Of a DNA stretch of 64,000 bases, positions 23,776-36,030 are shown piece by piece. Both the position numbers and the translations under genes were made by a program. Within the stretch, counting starts at the first letter, position 1. The number at the start of each line of letters is the position of its first letter. The stretch is from Myotis daubentonii (taxonomy: Eukaryota > Chordata > Mammalia > Chiroptera > Vespertilionidae), in NCBI RefSeq assembly GCF_963259705.1, contig NC_081840.1, positions 5,513,062-5,577,061 on the forward strand. The letters are read 5' to 3'. The notes under the pieces were generated by a model. The model was not told the origin of the DNA and did not search any database. It saw only the letters and a program-made list of their open reading frames with translations.

Positions 23776-23785
23776 TTGTTTTCTT

Positions 23786-25290
23786 AATTTCCTTTTTGGA
23801 TTAGCTGTTGTTAATGTATAGACATGCAACTGATTTTTGTGTGTTGATTTTTCTATCTGTAACTTTGCTGAAATTGTTTACTAGTTTTAAATTTTTTGTG
23901 GGTGGAATCTTTAGTGTTTTTTACATGTAAGATAATGTTCTCTGTAAACAGGTAACTTTATTTCTTCCTTTCTAATTTAAATGCCTTTTATTTGTTTTTC
24001 TTGTCTAATCGTACTGGGAGGACCTCCAGTGCTATGTTGAGTAGCAGTGGGGACAGTGGGTATCCTCGCTTTGTCCTGTTCTCAGAAGAAAAGCTTTTAG
24101 TCTCTCACCGCTGAATATGACGTGAGCCGTGGGCTGCCCATAGATTGCTTTTACTGTGTTACGGTATTTTCCTTCTATTCTAGCTTGTTGAGTATTTTTA
24201 ATATGAAAGGATGTTGAATTTTGTCAAGTACTTTTTCTGCATCAAGACAAACATTGGTTATTTGTCCTTCATTCTGTTAATGTTGTGTATTACATTGATC
24301 GCTTTTCATATGCCAATCCCTGCTTTCCAAATGTGAATCCCACTTGGTCATGGTATATATAATTATTTTAATGTGCTGTTCAATTCAGTTTGGTCTTATT
24401 TTGTTGAGGATTTTTGCATCAATGTTCATCAGGAATATAGGTCTGCGTAGTTTTTCTTGTTGTGTCTTTGTCTGGTTTTGGTATCAGAATAACGCTGCCC
24501 TCATAGAATGAAATTGGAAGTGTGTCTCCCCCACCCCCCTCAGTTCTTTGGAAGAGTTTGAAGAGGATTGGTATTAATTCCTCTTTAAATATTTGGTAGA
24601 ATTCTCTAGTGAGGCCATCTGGCCCTGGGCTTTTGTTTGTTGGGAGAGTTTTGATTACTGCTTCAATGTCCGTCCAATCATAGATGTGTTCAGAATTTTT
24701 ATTTGCTTCTGATTCAGTCTTGGTAGGTTGCATGTATTGAAGAATTTATCCATTTCCTCTAGGTTATCCGTTTGTTGGCATATATTTGTTCATAGTAGTC
24801 TCTTATAATCTTTTTTCTGTGACAACTTTTATTTCTTTTTTTTTTATACCAGTTGATTTTAATCCTGTCAATTTCCTTATTTCTGATTTTAGTTGTGTCT
24901 TCTCTTCCTTAGTCAAGCTGAGGATTTGTCAAGTTTGTTGAACTTTTTAAAAAAAAGTTCTTGATTTTACTGATTTTTTTTTGTTTTTCTTCTCTATTTT
25001 ATTGATCTCTGCTGTACTCTTTATTATTTCCTTACTTTTGCTAACTTTTGTGTTTTTCTGTTCCTAGTTGCTTGTGGTTTAAAATTAGGTTGTTGATTTG
25101 AGATCCTTTTTCCTTTTAGTGTATGTGTTTATGGCTATAGATTTCCCTCTTAATACTGCTTTTTCGCATCCCATAAGTTTTAGTATGTTTTGTTTTTATT
25201 TCTATTTGTCTGCAGACATTTTCTAAATTCTATACTAATGTCTTCTTTGACCCATTGGTTCTTTAAGAGTGAGTTGTTTAATTTTTAGGT
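23786..25290 (-). mobile_element. Old L1, antisense, right part (ORF2)
   Basis: Continues the interrupted L1. On the minus strand 24419-24733 encodes a reverse-transcriptase segment including [20 protein letters not shown] and [11 protein letters not shown], the conserved L1 ORF2 start of RT. Frame-broken elsewhere. Right end approximate. Confidence 0.82.
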
Positions 25291-26644
25291 TGACTTTTTT
25301 AAGGAGCAAATAGTTAATGGGGGAGAAAATGAGATTCCCTTTTTTCTTGAAGAAAATATAATTTTATAATTTATGCCTCTTTTATATACTTGGAACTTAA
25401 AAGGCATTCTTTGCAGAGCTTAAAAAATAAAAGTAAAGTTATTATCTAGCTGCGAATTAGAAATACATAGTTTTCTGAGATGGAGTGTCCAAGACTCTTG
25501 GTTTCTGTGTAGAGTGCGGGGATTCACTTATGTTTTTTCTCTGGCTTTTATGGGCTTCTGTGGATGCGCGTTCCCATCATTTGGAAGTTGGAAGCGCAAA
25601 CAGTAGCATCTGATGGTTACTCCATGTTTGTAAAGTTCCTCTAGTCTCTCATTAGGAGAGAGTTTTGAAAACAAAGATGAAGAAAAAACAAAGACGGACA
25701 TCGTAAATATTAGGATTTAAAACAACTTCCAAGCACTTCAAATATGTTTACAACCGTGTAGAAACGGTCCTGTCATCGGAGTTCCAGATTCGCCGCGTTG
25801 GAGCATCTGTGGTGTGTGGACGGGCCTGTTTGTTTTCTTTCCTGGGGGCTCAGCCAGTGCCGAAGAACAAAATCCCCTGGAAATTGTCCAGGGCCCAGTG
25901 GTTGTGCTTTGTGTTGTCAATTAAGACTTGGATGGGGGGCTGGATTTGGCCTCCTTGGGAAAAGCTTTGTTTCCATTAGTCAAAGGAAAAAAGGCAGAAA
26001 ATCCGGGAAGATGTTGTAGGTCATACCTTGCTCGGTGGGAGTGCTGAAGCTGACAATAGACTAACACTTCCACGGTTCAGCACAGACCATCACTCGTTCT
26101 TCCCACTCCTACGTGGGGCTTTGCCACGGGCGGCGCTGTGAGAGGAGAGATGGAGAGAACAAAGCGGGTGCAGAAGGAGAGCATAATTTTAAAATCACTC
26201 TGCTCCGGGTGGAAGGCAGGATGGTCAACCGCTTGCTTCCAGACAGACAGCTGGCGGTCCTTAGGAAAGGGAGTCGCACTTGTTAGAGATGCACCTTTTA
26301 TAGATGCGCCACAGCCAGATACGGACCGTGCACGACTTACAGAATAGACAAACAAAATCTGCTGTTAGTTTGTTTTTAAATGTTTATTTCTAATATTTTT
26401 GTCATTGAGGTGCATCGAAATGTAGGCGTGAAATTCATGCTCTGGGTCTGTTCTCGGCAGCAGAATAGAGATGGAAATATTCTCCTGTGAGCGGAAGACC
26501 ACTCGGCTCCTACCCTTTAGCAGGCGTGATCCCCTCTCCTCTCTGGGCGCAGGGAGTTGGCTACATGTGGCAGAAAAAAAAACCCCACACACTTCTTGTG
26601 ATCTGTCGATTCTCCAAGAACACCAGCCCTCTTTTTGTTGTTGT

Positions 26645-26883
26645 TAATCCTCACCAGAGGATATTTTTGCATTGATTTTTTTAGAGAAAGTAGAAGGGAG
26701 AGGGAGAGACAGAGAGAGAAGCATCGATGTGAGACATCATCATTTGGTTGCCTCCCGCATGTAACCCAACCAGTGTCAGGGATCGAGCCTGCAACCGAGG
26801 TGCGTGCCCTTGTCCGGAATCAAACCCAGGGTCTTCCAATCCACAGGCCAATGCTCTGTCCACTGAGCCAAACTGGCTAGGGC
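26645..26883 (-). mobile_element. Ves SINE
   Basis: Minus orientation: aatcctcaccagaggatattttt tail, body agcatcgatgtgaga, and head ccactgagccaaactggctaggg. Confidence 0.88.
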
Positions 26884-26929
26884 ATCACTCAGACTTTATA
26901 GGACAAAAGCCACGTTGTGGCCCCACGGT

Positions 26930-26998
26930 GACTCCCCAGTGCTCTGCGTGGCGCCCAGGATAAGGTCGGTGCCTAATAAGGGTTTGCTGAGTGGATAA
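26930..26998 (+). mobile_element. L2-like 3' end
   Basis: Resembles the L2 terminus: cgtggcgcccaggataaggtcggtgcctaataagggtttgctgagtgg. Confidence 0.45.
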
Positions 26999-28022
26999 TC
27001 GTTTTAATCCAGAGTTAGTGCCGCTGCTGCCGTGACACCGTCAGAGAACCTCTGGTCTTGCATAATAGCTACCTGACAGGTTTCTGGTTTTTCTACTGTA
27101 AAAAATGTGGGGTCATTTGGCAAAAGTTTGTAAAACCAGTTCTCAGTTCCAAGTCACATACAAAAGAAAGACATAATGATAGTTTATTATGCTTAGAGTT
27201 ATCTGATCATAAAAAAAAGACTGCCACTTTTTTTCTGGTCACCAATTTCCCTGGCAGAAATTTAATGAGGTTGGCAAAAACCATCGAATGCATATGTAAG
27301 TGTGAAGTCTGGAGAGCTGTGATCTTTACAGAACTTAGGTGTTTTATTTGAAAAGGTAGCAGAGACCAGAAGGAACAAGATGAAAGGCTGACATCTGTGT
27401 ACCTCTGCCCCAGAAAGCCTCTAAAAAGACGCCTGTGTCACCAGCCAGCACTCCTGCGACCCTCAGAATAAAGGGCACTCTTCTGTCCAGAGGGTTACTA
27501 TGGAGGTGCCTCCTACTGCGGATACAGTATTACTCCCTCTGCTGCCCCGGTTTCTGCCAATGTCTTGTCTTCCAGCTTATTTTCTGTCCTTCACTCTGGG
27601 CCCCAGTAAATCCTTGCATGCATAAGAGCGCTGGCTCTCAAAAAGAAATGTCTTGTTCCTTCTATGCATACAACAGTGATAGGTTAAAAAAATAAAAGCT
27701 TTAAATTTTAATGCAAATGTGTGAAGGACCAGTATGCAGAAAGAGTTCTGATGGATCATACCCACGTCTGTATACGCAAACCGCGCGCTTTTCCATCCCA
27801 GCGTGTGGTGTGAGTTCTGTAACTACGGAAGCTCACCGAGCTATTTCTCCAGCCCTGATGATGGTGCTCGCGTTTCTTCCGCTTTGTTTCTGCGCCCTTA
27901 TACGTAGATGGAACGGGTCTGTGAGTCCACTCGGTGCAGGCAAACTGAGTAGGTACCACCCAGGGGAGGGCCACCTAGCTGTACTTGGTAACCCTGGCTG
28001 CCTCCCCAATGACCTCAGCTCC

Positions 28023-28070
28023 TTTTTAAAAATGTGGATGGATGGATAGATAGATAGGTAGGTAGGTAGG

Positions 28071-28119
<49 letters not shown>

Positions 28120-28288
28120 TTCAGAGAGCGATAGAAACATCAATGATGAGAGAGAATCTGATTGGCTGCCTCCTTCACACCCCTACTGGGGATCCAGCCG
28201 GTAACCCAGGCATGTGCCCTGACTGGGAATTGAACCTTGACCTCCTGGTTCATAGGCCACACTCAGCCACTGAGGCACACCGGCCGGG
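28023..28288 (-). mobile_element. Ves SINE whose tail became a (GATA)n/(GGTA)n microsatellite
   Basis: TSD CTCAGCTCC at 28014-28022 and 28289-28297 encloses both the SINE body (28119-28288, head ctgaggcacaccggccgg) and the tetranucleotide repeat (about 28040-28118). The microsatellite therefore lies inside the element at its A-tail position. Confidence 0.88.
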
Positions 28289-28479
28289 CTCAGCTCCCTG
28301 TTAGGCAGTAGCTTAGAGACCTTAGTGCCTCCCGTTCATCAGGGCTCAGACCTGTACCTCAGCAGGTCCTCAGAGCTCCTGAGCGAGGGCTCTCATGGAC
28401 TGCAGGGCGTCACGAGGGGGCTCGGGGGAGGGAGCGGGGGGTGAAGGACCCGCAGCAGGTGGCTCTGTGCCCGAGTCTG

Positions 28480-28605
28480 TTCCCTCGCCTGTGAAGTGGG
28501 CGATGATGCTTCTGCAGGGGCTTTGTGAGGTTGGAATTAGGTGACGGGTAAAAGGCAGGGTCCTTAATATACGTCACCTGTTGCTGCCGCGCTGGTTTCC
28601 ATCAT
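28480..28605 (+). mobile_element. MIR-like remnant
   Basis: cctcgcctgtgaagtgggcgatgatgcttctgcaggggctttgtgaggttggaattaggtgacg follows the 3' part of MIR. Confidence 0.55.
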
Positions 28606-29139
28606 TACTGTTCCCTGTTAACGCTTCCAGCCACCAGGTTGAGTGTTAATGACCAGAAAATTGGGCTTTCGGCTCTTGACGGGTGTGTTTATCCAAGCCT
28701 CTATTTATTTATTTTCCCCAGCACCTTCTATGTTCAGAGGCCCTTCACAGACCGTTTGAGCTGGGAGGGACCTTAGGGGCCACTTTCTCCACTTTGCAAA
28801 TCAAGACAGTCCATCTGTGAAAGGGACCAAGGGCAGGGGTGGGAAGCTCGGGTTTGCCCAACGAGCATCTGTTCTCCAGGCGTTTTTCAGAGCATTTCAT
28901 CCCATTGAGAGTTTGAATTTTTTATTTTACTGTTTTGGGTGAGGAAGCTGAGCCTAGAGTTTCAGGACCATGTCCAAGGCCAAGGTCCCAGGCTCATCAG
29001 CACTGCCCCCCCGGCTTGCAGGAAGCCAGCCTGATCCCCGCCCCCGAGAGTCGCAGTCCGTACAACAGCGACAGCCAGCAAGCAGGGCACTCTGCCGCCA
29101 AGCTGACCAACTGTCCACCGTGCTGCAGGCCTCTTCCTT

Positions 29140-29290
29140 AGTCTTTATTGAATTTATTGAGGGACTTTGGTTAACACAGTTATATAGGTTTCAGGTGCAC
29201 GATTCTATAATAATCGTCTGTATATTATACTGTGTGCTCACCACCCCAAGTGAAGTCCTCTCCCATCTCCATTCCCCCCTCCCCCTCGTT
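29140..29290 (-). mobile_element. L1 3'-end fragment, antisense
   Basis: Collinear with 22568-22748: ttattgaatttattgagggactttggttaacacagttatataggtttcaggtgcacgattctataat. Short, 5'-truncated. Confidence 0.65.
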
Positions 29291-29822
29291 AAATTGCTGT
29301 GAACTTGCCGTGAACTCCCACAAGGACCCCGCGGAGGCTGCCTCCCTGCCTCGGGTGCCTAGGAGCCTCCTACGGGATGATTGGCCCAGAATGACCCCTG
29401 ACGTCACGTCAGCCTGTGCTTTTCCTCAGTGAAAGATCTTGAACTTTAAGCACAAAGGTTTTATCATTTTAAGATGTCAATCCCCACATTTCAGAAATGT
29501 CATGCTCTCCTAAGATCTGTAATTTCCTTGTCCCCAAATTGCACATTCTAAAAATTCCCGTTGGCTGGGGCCCGCCCGCCCCTGCTGATCGCTGGGAGGT
29601 GCTGGGCTGCGCCTTCAGAGCCTCCTCCGCCACCAGCCACCAGCGGGGCGTGCAGGGAGCTCGTTTTAGTTCTGTTTGCTCACGCAGAGAGGGAGTGGTT
29701 TCTCAAACGCTGGCACACCGTGCGGTTTTTAAAAACATGCTGAGAGGAAGGATGGAAGTCACGAAGGGAGGAGGACTGCACGGTGCCGGAGGGCGGAGGG
29801 ACAGAGCGGAGCCGGAGCGCAC

Positions 29823-29837
29823 CTGCGCAGGCGGGGC
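29823..29837 (+). promoter_or_regulatory. Candidate NRF1-like / GC-box sequence
   Basis: ctgcgcaggcggggc combines an NRF1-like core (TGCGCAGGCG) with a GC box, inside GC-rich sequence with several CpGs (29560-29850). Only a motif match; no evidence of transcription start. Confidence 0.2.
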
Positions 29838-32288
29838 TTGCAGCGCTGGTGTTGTAATTATGGGGGCTCAGCCCAGGGGACGGTCTCCCGCCCTCCCCTG
29901 GAGCCGTGCAGCCTGAGCCACGCAGACTTCTCCGTCACCTCTCCTCCCTCCCGCAGCGCCAGCCCTAACCAGTCCTGCCGCATTTTCTCTGCCTGGGCCT
30001 CGCTCTCCTGGCTCCTGCCTTCCCTGTCCTTCGGGGTTTCTCTGCGCCTCAGGCTCCTGGGCAGTTTCTCGCCCACAGCCGACAGCTTTCTCTGACCTGG
30101 ATTCCTCTCAGCTCCTTCCTCACGCGTGGTTTCCTCCACGGCTGTGTTCGGTGCTGCCCTGAGCGCCGCGTGCTCACAGGCTCGCATTAGGACGCCCACC
30201 CCCACAGGCTCCTCCACAGGCGCCAGACCCGACTCCCCCCAAGTCCGCGTCTTCCCGCAGCCCAGCCCTGGCCGCCCACCAGCCTCTCCATCCCTCCTGC
30301 TTCTAGAGCAGGTGCTCAACTGAAACGCTCGTGTCTCTTCCTGTGACAGGTCAAAGCACCAGGCTCCCTGTATTGGTCAGTACTTCACCCTTTCCTAAGA
30401 AATATTTATCAAGCTCCAGTGCCAAAAAGTATACAAGAATGATAAGTGAGATCAGATCTCAAGACATGTATGGCCGGTGGTGACTTCAAAACTCCGCAGG
30501 GACCTGTGATGCAGTCACATGACCCAAGAGCAGAGCAGTCAGCGTGCGCCCCTGCCCGGCCCTGGGTTGCCCCCACCTGGGAGTTTCCTGAGTCTGGGGC
30601 GTGCCTGTGTCATTTCAGTTCATTAAAGCCCTTTATCTCTCCCAGAAAGTCAGTCTTCAGGCGTCTTCCCCAGACATTCCCCCCAGTTCCCAACCACTCC
30701 GTCCCCGGAAAGGGTCCTGCCCCACGTGGTCTGCCTTGGCCGGTAGCGTGTGGCTTCTTGACTTTGTACAGGAAAGATTCACACAAGTCCAGGTGATCTT
30801 GAGAGGACGTTTATTAAATCTGGGAGCAACAGTGAAACAGGAAGGGCCTAGGAGAGAAGCAGCAACAGGAAAGAGACGAGGCAGGCTGCTCGGGCTCTAG
30901 AAACGTCTTGGGAGAGAAGTGAGCCAAACAGGGTGCTGCTGGCTCACTGAGAGTCAGAGAAAAAGGGGGCCTGGGGACAGGTTCAGGGGGTTAGCTTGGG
31001 ACAAGCTGCCGCTGCCCGCTTCTCCCCTGGGTGCAAATCTTGTGGGACCCTGAGAGTTTAGGAGAGGGGGGGGTGGGGGGGAGAGGGAGGCGTGGGCATG
31101 CTCCGGAGAGAGCCTGCACAGAGTCTGTTACTTGGAGGGCTCTTACCTACTTTCCGAAGGTGGGGATCCGAGGGGAGGGCCATGGAGGGTCTCGGTAGAA
31201 TGTTCCTCGGCTTCCCAGGTGTGCTCTTTACGATGCTGACGTGCCCAAGTGAACGGCGCAAAGAGGGACCGGCCGTTTTCTGGTTGCTCTCCCTCTGTTG
31301 TGGGTTTGCTTGGTCCTAATTGGGTTGGTTATTTATCCCCCTGACTTATCCGTCCCTGGGATTGGCTGGCACAGAGGGCACTAATCGGGTCTCTGGTATC
31401 TACCTCCCTGACCAGGTGGTTTAAGCTCTTTACTTTCCGGTTAGAAAAGAGAAGTGTAACCATTTGCTCCCGTGCCCTTGGCGGGGAAGAGAAGACCTTG
31501 CGGTTTACTAGCTGCCTGTAAATCGCTCCAATTGTTTGGCCCCATCTGCCTAACCATCTAGCTCAGTTTCCCTTTTCTTGTCAAAAATTCTAACATCTAA
31601 CCATCCCGCCTCCACCCTAGCCCTCAGTTTTCCAGAGGGAAGTCAGTGCTTCCATGGCACCACCTCTAAGCACAGGCGTGACACAGCTGGGCTGTTCCGT
31701 CACTGCCTGTGGCGTCCTGTTCGTGTTGGTCCCACGTGTGCCTTCCCACCAGACTTCTTCAGTGTCCGCACCGTTGACGTTGGGGGCTGGCACCGCCTTT
31801 GTTGGGGGCTGTCCTGGGCACGGTCGGGTGCTGAGCGGCATCCCAGGCCTCTGGCTAATAGATGTGGGCAGTAGCGCCCCCCCGCCCCCCGGCCCTGACA
31901 ACCAAAATGTCTCGGACACTGCCCAGTGCCCAGTGTCGAGGGGCACGGCCAGCCGAGTTGAGCACCCGGGGCTAATCTGAAGCTGCGCAGGGACAGGTGG
32001 CCTCCCGTCACGCCCTGGGGTTCTCTCACCCGTGCTGTGGGCTTCTTCCTTCCAGTGTCCTCTGTGCCTTTCAACGCTACTGGTTGCCAAGGTTACAAAA
32101 CAGCGAGCAGAGGCAGAGTCCAAGTCACATTCGGAAAGTGGTTTTCCATCTCCATAGTCAGGACTGGAGACGCGACCCGTCCTTCAAGCATCCACGGGGA
32201 AGCGGGGTGTTCCGGGCGTACATTTTTATCCTCAGCCATAAGGAAGGCCCCCGGTAAGGCTCTCACTGTCCTCTGCATCTCCCCTCAG

Positions 32289-32423
32289 CACCATCAAGAG
32301 GACCAGCTCTTCGGAACGTGTGTCCCCCGGCGGCCGAAGGGAAAGCTACGGGGACTCCAAAGGCAACCGGAACCGCACGGGGTCCACCAGCAGCTCTTCG
32401 AGCGGCAAAAAGAACAGCGAAAG
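32289..32423 (+). CDS. EML1: EML1 coding exon 4: Ser/Arg-rich linker
   Basis: 135 nt, entered and left in the same phase (45 codons, frame-neutral if skipped). It encodes TIKRTSSSERVSPGGRRE, then an Asn/Arg/Ser-rich run and GKKNSE. This is the disordered basic linker of EML1 (about residues 129-173), rich in likely phosphorylation sites such as RTSSS and RVSPGG. Acceptor tctcccctcag/CACC; donor GAAAG/gtacgg. A 282-codon open frame overlaps this exon in another phase, but it is not the one that joins the neighbouring exons. Confidence 0.96.
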
Positions 32424-33899
32424 GTACGGGGCCCCGAGCCCGCTGGGTCCCTCCCTTCCCCAGAGATGAGCAGAGACCCCCGACCACGCACCCGCACCCG
32501 AGCCAAGGCCCTCGAGGGCGCTGAGGCCTCTCCGGAGGTCAGGGTGGCGCCGCTCAGGCTGTGGCAGTTCCTGTCCGGGTGGGAGTTACTCCGGGGACTC
32601 CCAGCCGGGCCCGAGGGCCTGTTTCTACCAGCTCACGGAATGGGGGGGCTGGTCCGAATTTCCGCAGGCAGCGCTGTGTCTCCCGCACCCCTGAAAGCTA
32701 GTGTGAGCGCATCGCTGAGTCTGTCAGCAGCATTTTCTCAGGTCGGGTGGGTGAAACGTTGTACTTTTATGTTTTGTCAGAAACCATCTGAACTAATGCC
32801 AGAAGCAGGAACCTTTTTTTATTTACTCGTTTCAGGAAATACAATTACTCCTAATTTTGAATTTTTCTTTGAGGTTAGTGTATAGTGGATTTTGACAAAT
32901 ATCTATAAACTAATAGAAACATTTTGTGAGTGAGAGCTCATTTTTGACATTTTAATGGCTTTTCGTGCTGAAGAATGTATTGTGTAGATGAGGTCCCTTT
33001 CTCTGTGTATAGCGACCTAATGTACTTTGGTCTGCCTTTTTAAACATTGCGCTTTATTTTTATTCTCTCTGTTGAGCGAGGCTTAGGGAGGAATTTCAGC
33101 TTCAGAGGCAAAAACTCTTTTTGTTTTTGCAAGTGCTCATGTAAGGAAAAAGCTTAGTCATCAAGCAATCAGCTCCAGCCCACAGTCTGTAAAAATTCCA
33201 AGTTTGTAAACCCGTCCCCATTCAGTCCTGTAAAGGAAGTTTAAACCGTTTTCCACTTCATCTCTGAAAGATATCTTTTGCAGAAGAGAAGCGAGCACTT
33301 CTCACATCCTCAGCAGGTCAAGTTCATGGCCGATTAAACCATTGACATGGGTTCTGTCTTCTAATGAAGACTATTAGTGCTTCTTATCAGAAGATTATGT
33401 TAATTGGGTGATAATACCCTGGAAATAAGGCCAGGTGGTTACAATGGCAACAGAGGGCGAGTCCAGCAGGCACGCAGTGGCCCGTGGGCGCCTCTGAGCT
33501 CAGGGTGAGCTTGCAAGTCAGTCGACCTGAGAGGTCTAGATTTTGGCAGCTGTTGAAAACTTGGCCCCTTCTATGCACATCTGCATTTTATTAAGAATTT
33601 CCAAAAGCAGTCTGCATTGTGCAAACTCCAGATCGGTTTTATCTTTTAAATCCTATGGCTTTGGTGAATATGCTGGGTAAATATTTCCATAAAAGGTATT
33701 TTAAAAGGGATTTTTTTTTTCAAAAAATAAATGCCACAGTAGGACATTTTGGTTTGGAAATGAGGGTCTGAGTAAATTTACTAATCATGTTCTCAAAATA
33801 ATGTAAGCAACCGAATGTGTCCATTTAAAAATAATTCCCTGTGCTATTAGAACCTCCTCCACTCAGGTCTCCCCGCAGCACTGCCAGGACGGCGCCGTG

Positions 33900-34085
33900 C
33901 TCTGAGGGCCATGCGCCAGGCCGGTGTTTTCCTACTAGTTCTTATAAATGTATGAGACTCAAGGGCGTTAGATACAAAGTACCCACTCCACAGAGGGAAG
34001 CACCGAGGTCCAGAGGCGTTCAGTGGCAGAACTGATGTACAAACCCAGACCCTTCTCTTACTCCAGAGCCTGTGCCCTTTCCGTT
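33900..34085 (-). mobile_element. MIR-like remnant
   Basis: ccactccacagagggaagcaccgaggtccagaggcgttcagtggcagaactgatgtacaaacccagaccc follows reverse MIR order. Confidence 0.55.
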
Positions 34086-34284
34086 ATGCCTTGCTGCCGA
34101 CAGTAACCAAGCAGGACATCCTTTTAAAAAGTAAGACAGCGTCCCAGAACCACGGACAAATACTAGTGAGTGGTGGGTAGGAGACCACGAAATCTAAAAG
34201 TGGTTCGGTGGGGATCAAGTGTGGCAAATCCTCGAGGTTCCCACGGCCCTTAATGTCACATTAGAATGAGCTGGTCTGTGTTCA

Positions 34285-34343
34285 GGGAACTACATCAGAC
34301 CGAGAAAGACAAATACGGTATGATTTGACTTCTATGCGGCATC

Positions 34344-34391
<48 letters not shown>

Positions 34392-34500
34392 CAAGTGAAC
34401 AAGCGAAACAAAACAGGAACAGACACCTAGAGAGAACAAGCTGATGGTTGTCAGAGGGGGGAAGGGGGACATGGGTGACATTTTTTTTAAAAAGAAACCA
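34285..34500 (+). mobile_element. L1 3' UTR fragment, sense, with (CA)n
   Basis: accgagaaagacaaatacggtatgatttgacttctatgcggcatc is the sense L1 3' UTR phrase. A pure CA run (34346-34387) follows, then aacaggaacagacacctagagagaacaagctgatggttgtcagagggg. Confidence 0.75.
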
Positions 34501-35822
34501 AGAAACCTTGACATTGGGCTGAGGGTGCTAGTCCTTTAAGCCAGGCTTTGACAACAGAAAATGAAGCAAAAGAAAATAGGTCACATACACTAAAGGCTCA
34601 ACACTCAGACTGGCTTTAGCCTGGTCCTCAGCACTGGGGCAGCTGGAAGACTGGATATCTTAAAAAAAGGGGGGGGGGATGAGCTGGTCTGCAGGTCTGG
34701 TGATTCAGGACCACTCATCAGAATGCAGGTGGGTGAGGTGATGCTCTCAGAAGGAGAATCTGGATCTGCCCTGATCTGTAGGACAAACAAGTCATTCACC
34801 GGCGCTGCTTTCACTGGTGCCAGTCATTGGTTAGCTGCTGTAAAGCTCACAGTCACCACACGCCATAGGCAAGCTGTCGTTAGCACGTGTGACTCTTCTG
34901 CGAAAATTAGAAAAAGGCTTCTCTTACTGGAGAAAAAGGAGGCTTTTTGGCACATCAAGCATATATAGTTCTCAATAACAGTGATTACAGCAAGTGAAAA
35001 GCCAGTCGATATAAATTGTGCAAATCTTACTGTTGAACCTAAAATAATAGTGTTCTTGAGATCTCACCATTCGCATTTTCTAAGATGTGATTCATTTTAA
35101 AATCGTTCCATTTTGCTTTCATAGACACTGTATGATTTATGATAGTGTCAGTCTTCTTGCTTCTGTTTCTCATTTTCTTTGGAAATGGTCACTGGATTTG
35201 ACAGTCTTCCATGTGACATTGTAGACTTTTATCTTAGAATGCTTAACGTTTTTATAATACTTGGTAGTAACAAGCCACAAAAGTTTAATAGCACTTAATC
35301 TTTGCACTGACAAAACTTCCAGAAAAACAATAGCAATATATGGCAATGTAATATTTTCTTTATATATTATTGATAGCAATAAATACTAACAATTATATAG
35401 TGATTCATGTCACAGGGAAGTGCTTATTAAATTTAAATAGGGAATCGACAATAACATCCTGATGAACGACCTGGACTATCTAATGTAGACAGTATACCAA
35501 TCCAATAGGATTTTTTTTTTAACTTTAAAAGGTGTTTTATTTCAGACAGAAAAAGTTACTATTTAGAATGCATAATTTATGTTAGATGTTAGACTGATAA
35601 ACTGTTTCAATTATAAAACTGGTTCCCCCTTTGTAATTCTGCTGGGAATGAGACATAGCAACTTAAAAAAAAATACTGTTTCCATCAAGATGCTGTTCTA
35701 ATGGTTGGATTTTAAGAAATGTTTCAACCATCTGCTAGAAACCTTGTTGTAACAAACATATAAGCTGTCCTTCTTCGGAGTCAACATATATGAAAAAAAA
35801 CTTCAAAATAACGGAGATGCTG

Positions 35823-36030
35823 CCCTGGCTGGTGTGGCTCAGTGGTTGGGTGTTGTCCTTGCACAGCAAGGCTGCCCATTCCATTCCCGGTCAGGGCACA
35901 TGCCCAGGGTTTCAGACTCGATTCCCAGGAGGGGCGTGTCGAGGCAGCTGATCGATGTTTTGCTCTCACATAGATGTTTCTCTCTTTCCCTTCCTCTCTC
36001 TCTAAAAATCAATTAAAATATTTAAATAAT
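35823..36030 (+). mobile_element. Ves SINE
   Basis: Sense orientation, clear head gccctggctggtgtggctcagtggttggg, then gatcgatgttttgctctcacatagatgtttctc and tail aaaaatcaattaaaatattt. Confidence 0.93.

Larger units (their letters stand above)
21276..32288 (+). other. EML1: EML1 intron 3
   Basis: 11013 nt. The first part is nearly all repeat: a Ves SINE and a nested antisense L1 complex (21690-25290). Further on are two more Ves SINEs (one with a GATA microsatellite), a MIR-like fragment near 28480-28600 and an L1 3' fragment at 29140-29290. GC-rich sequence at 29540-30330 has scattered CpGs. 25300-26640, 26900-28000 and 30330-32288 contain no gene I can support. Confidence 0.9.

Noticed and set aside
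32037..32885. 282-codon open frame across exon 4
   Set aside because: It overlaps EML1 exon 4 in a different phase and reads into intron on both sides; the phase joining exons 3 and 5 is the EML1 one, which matches the known protein.
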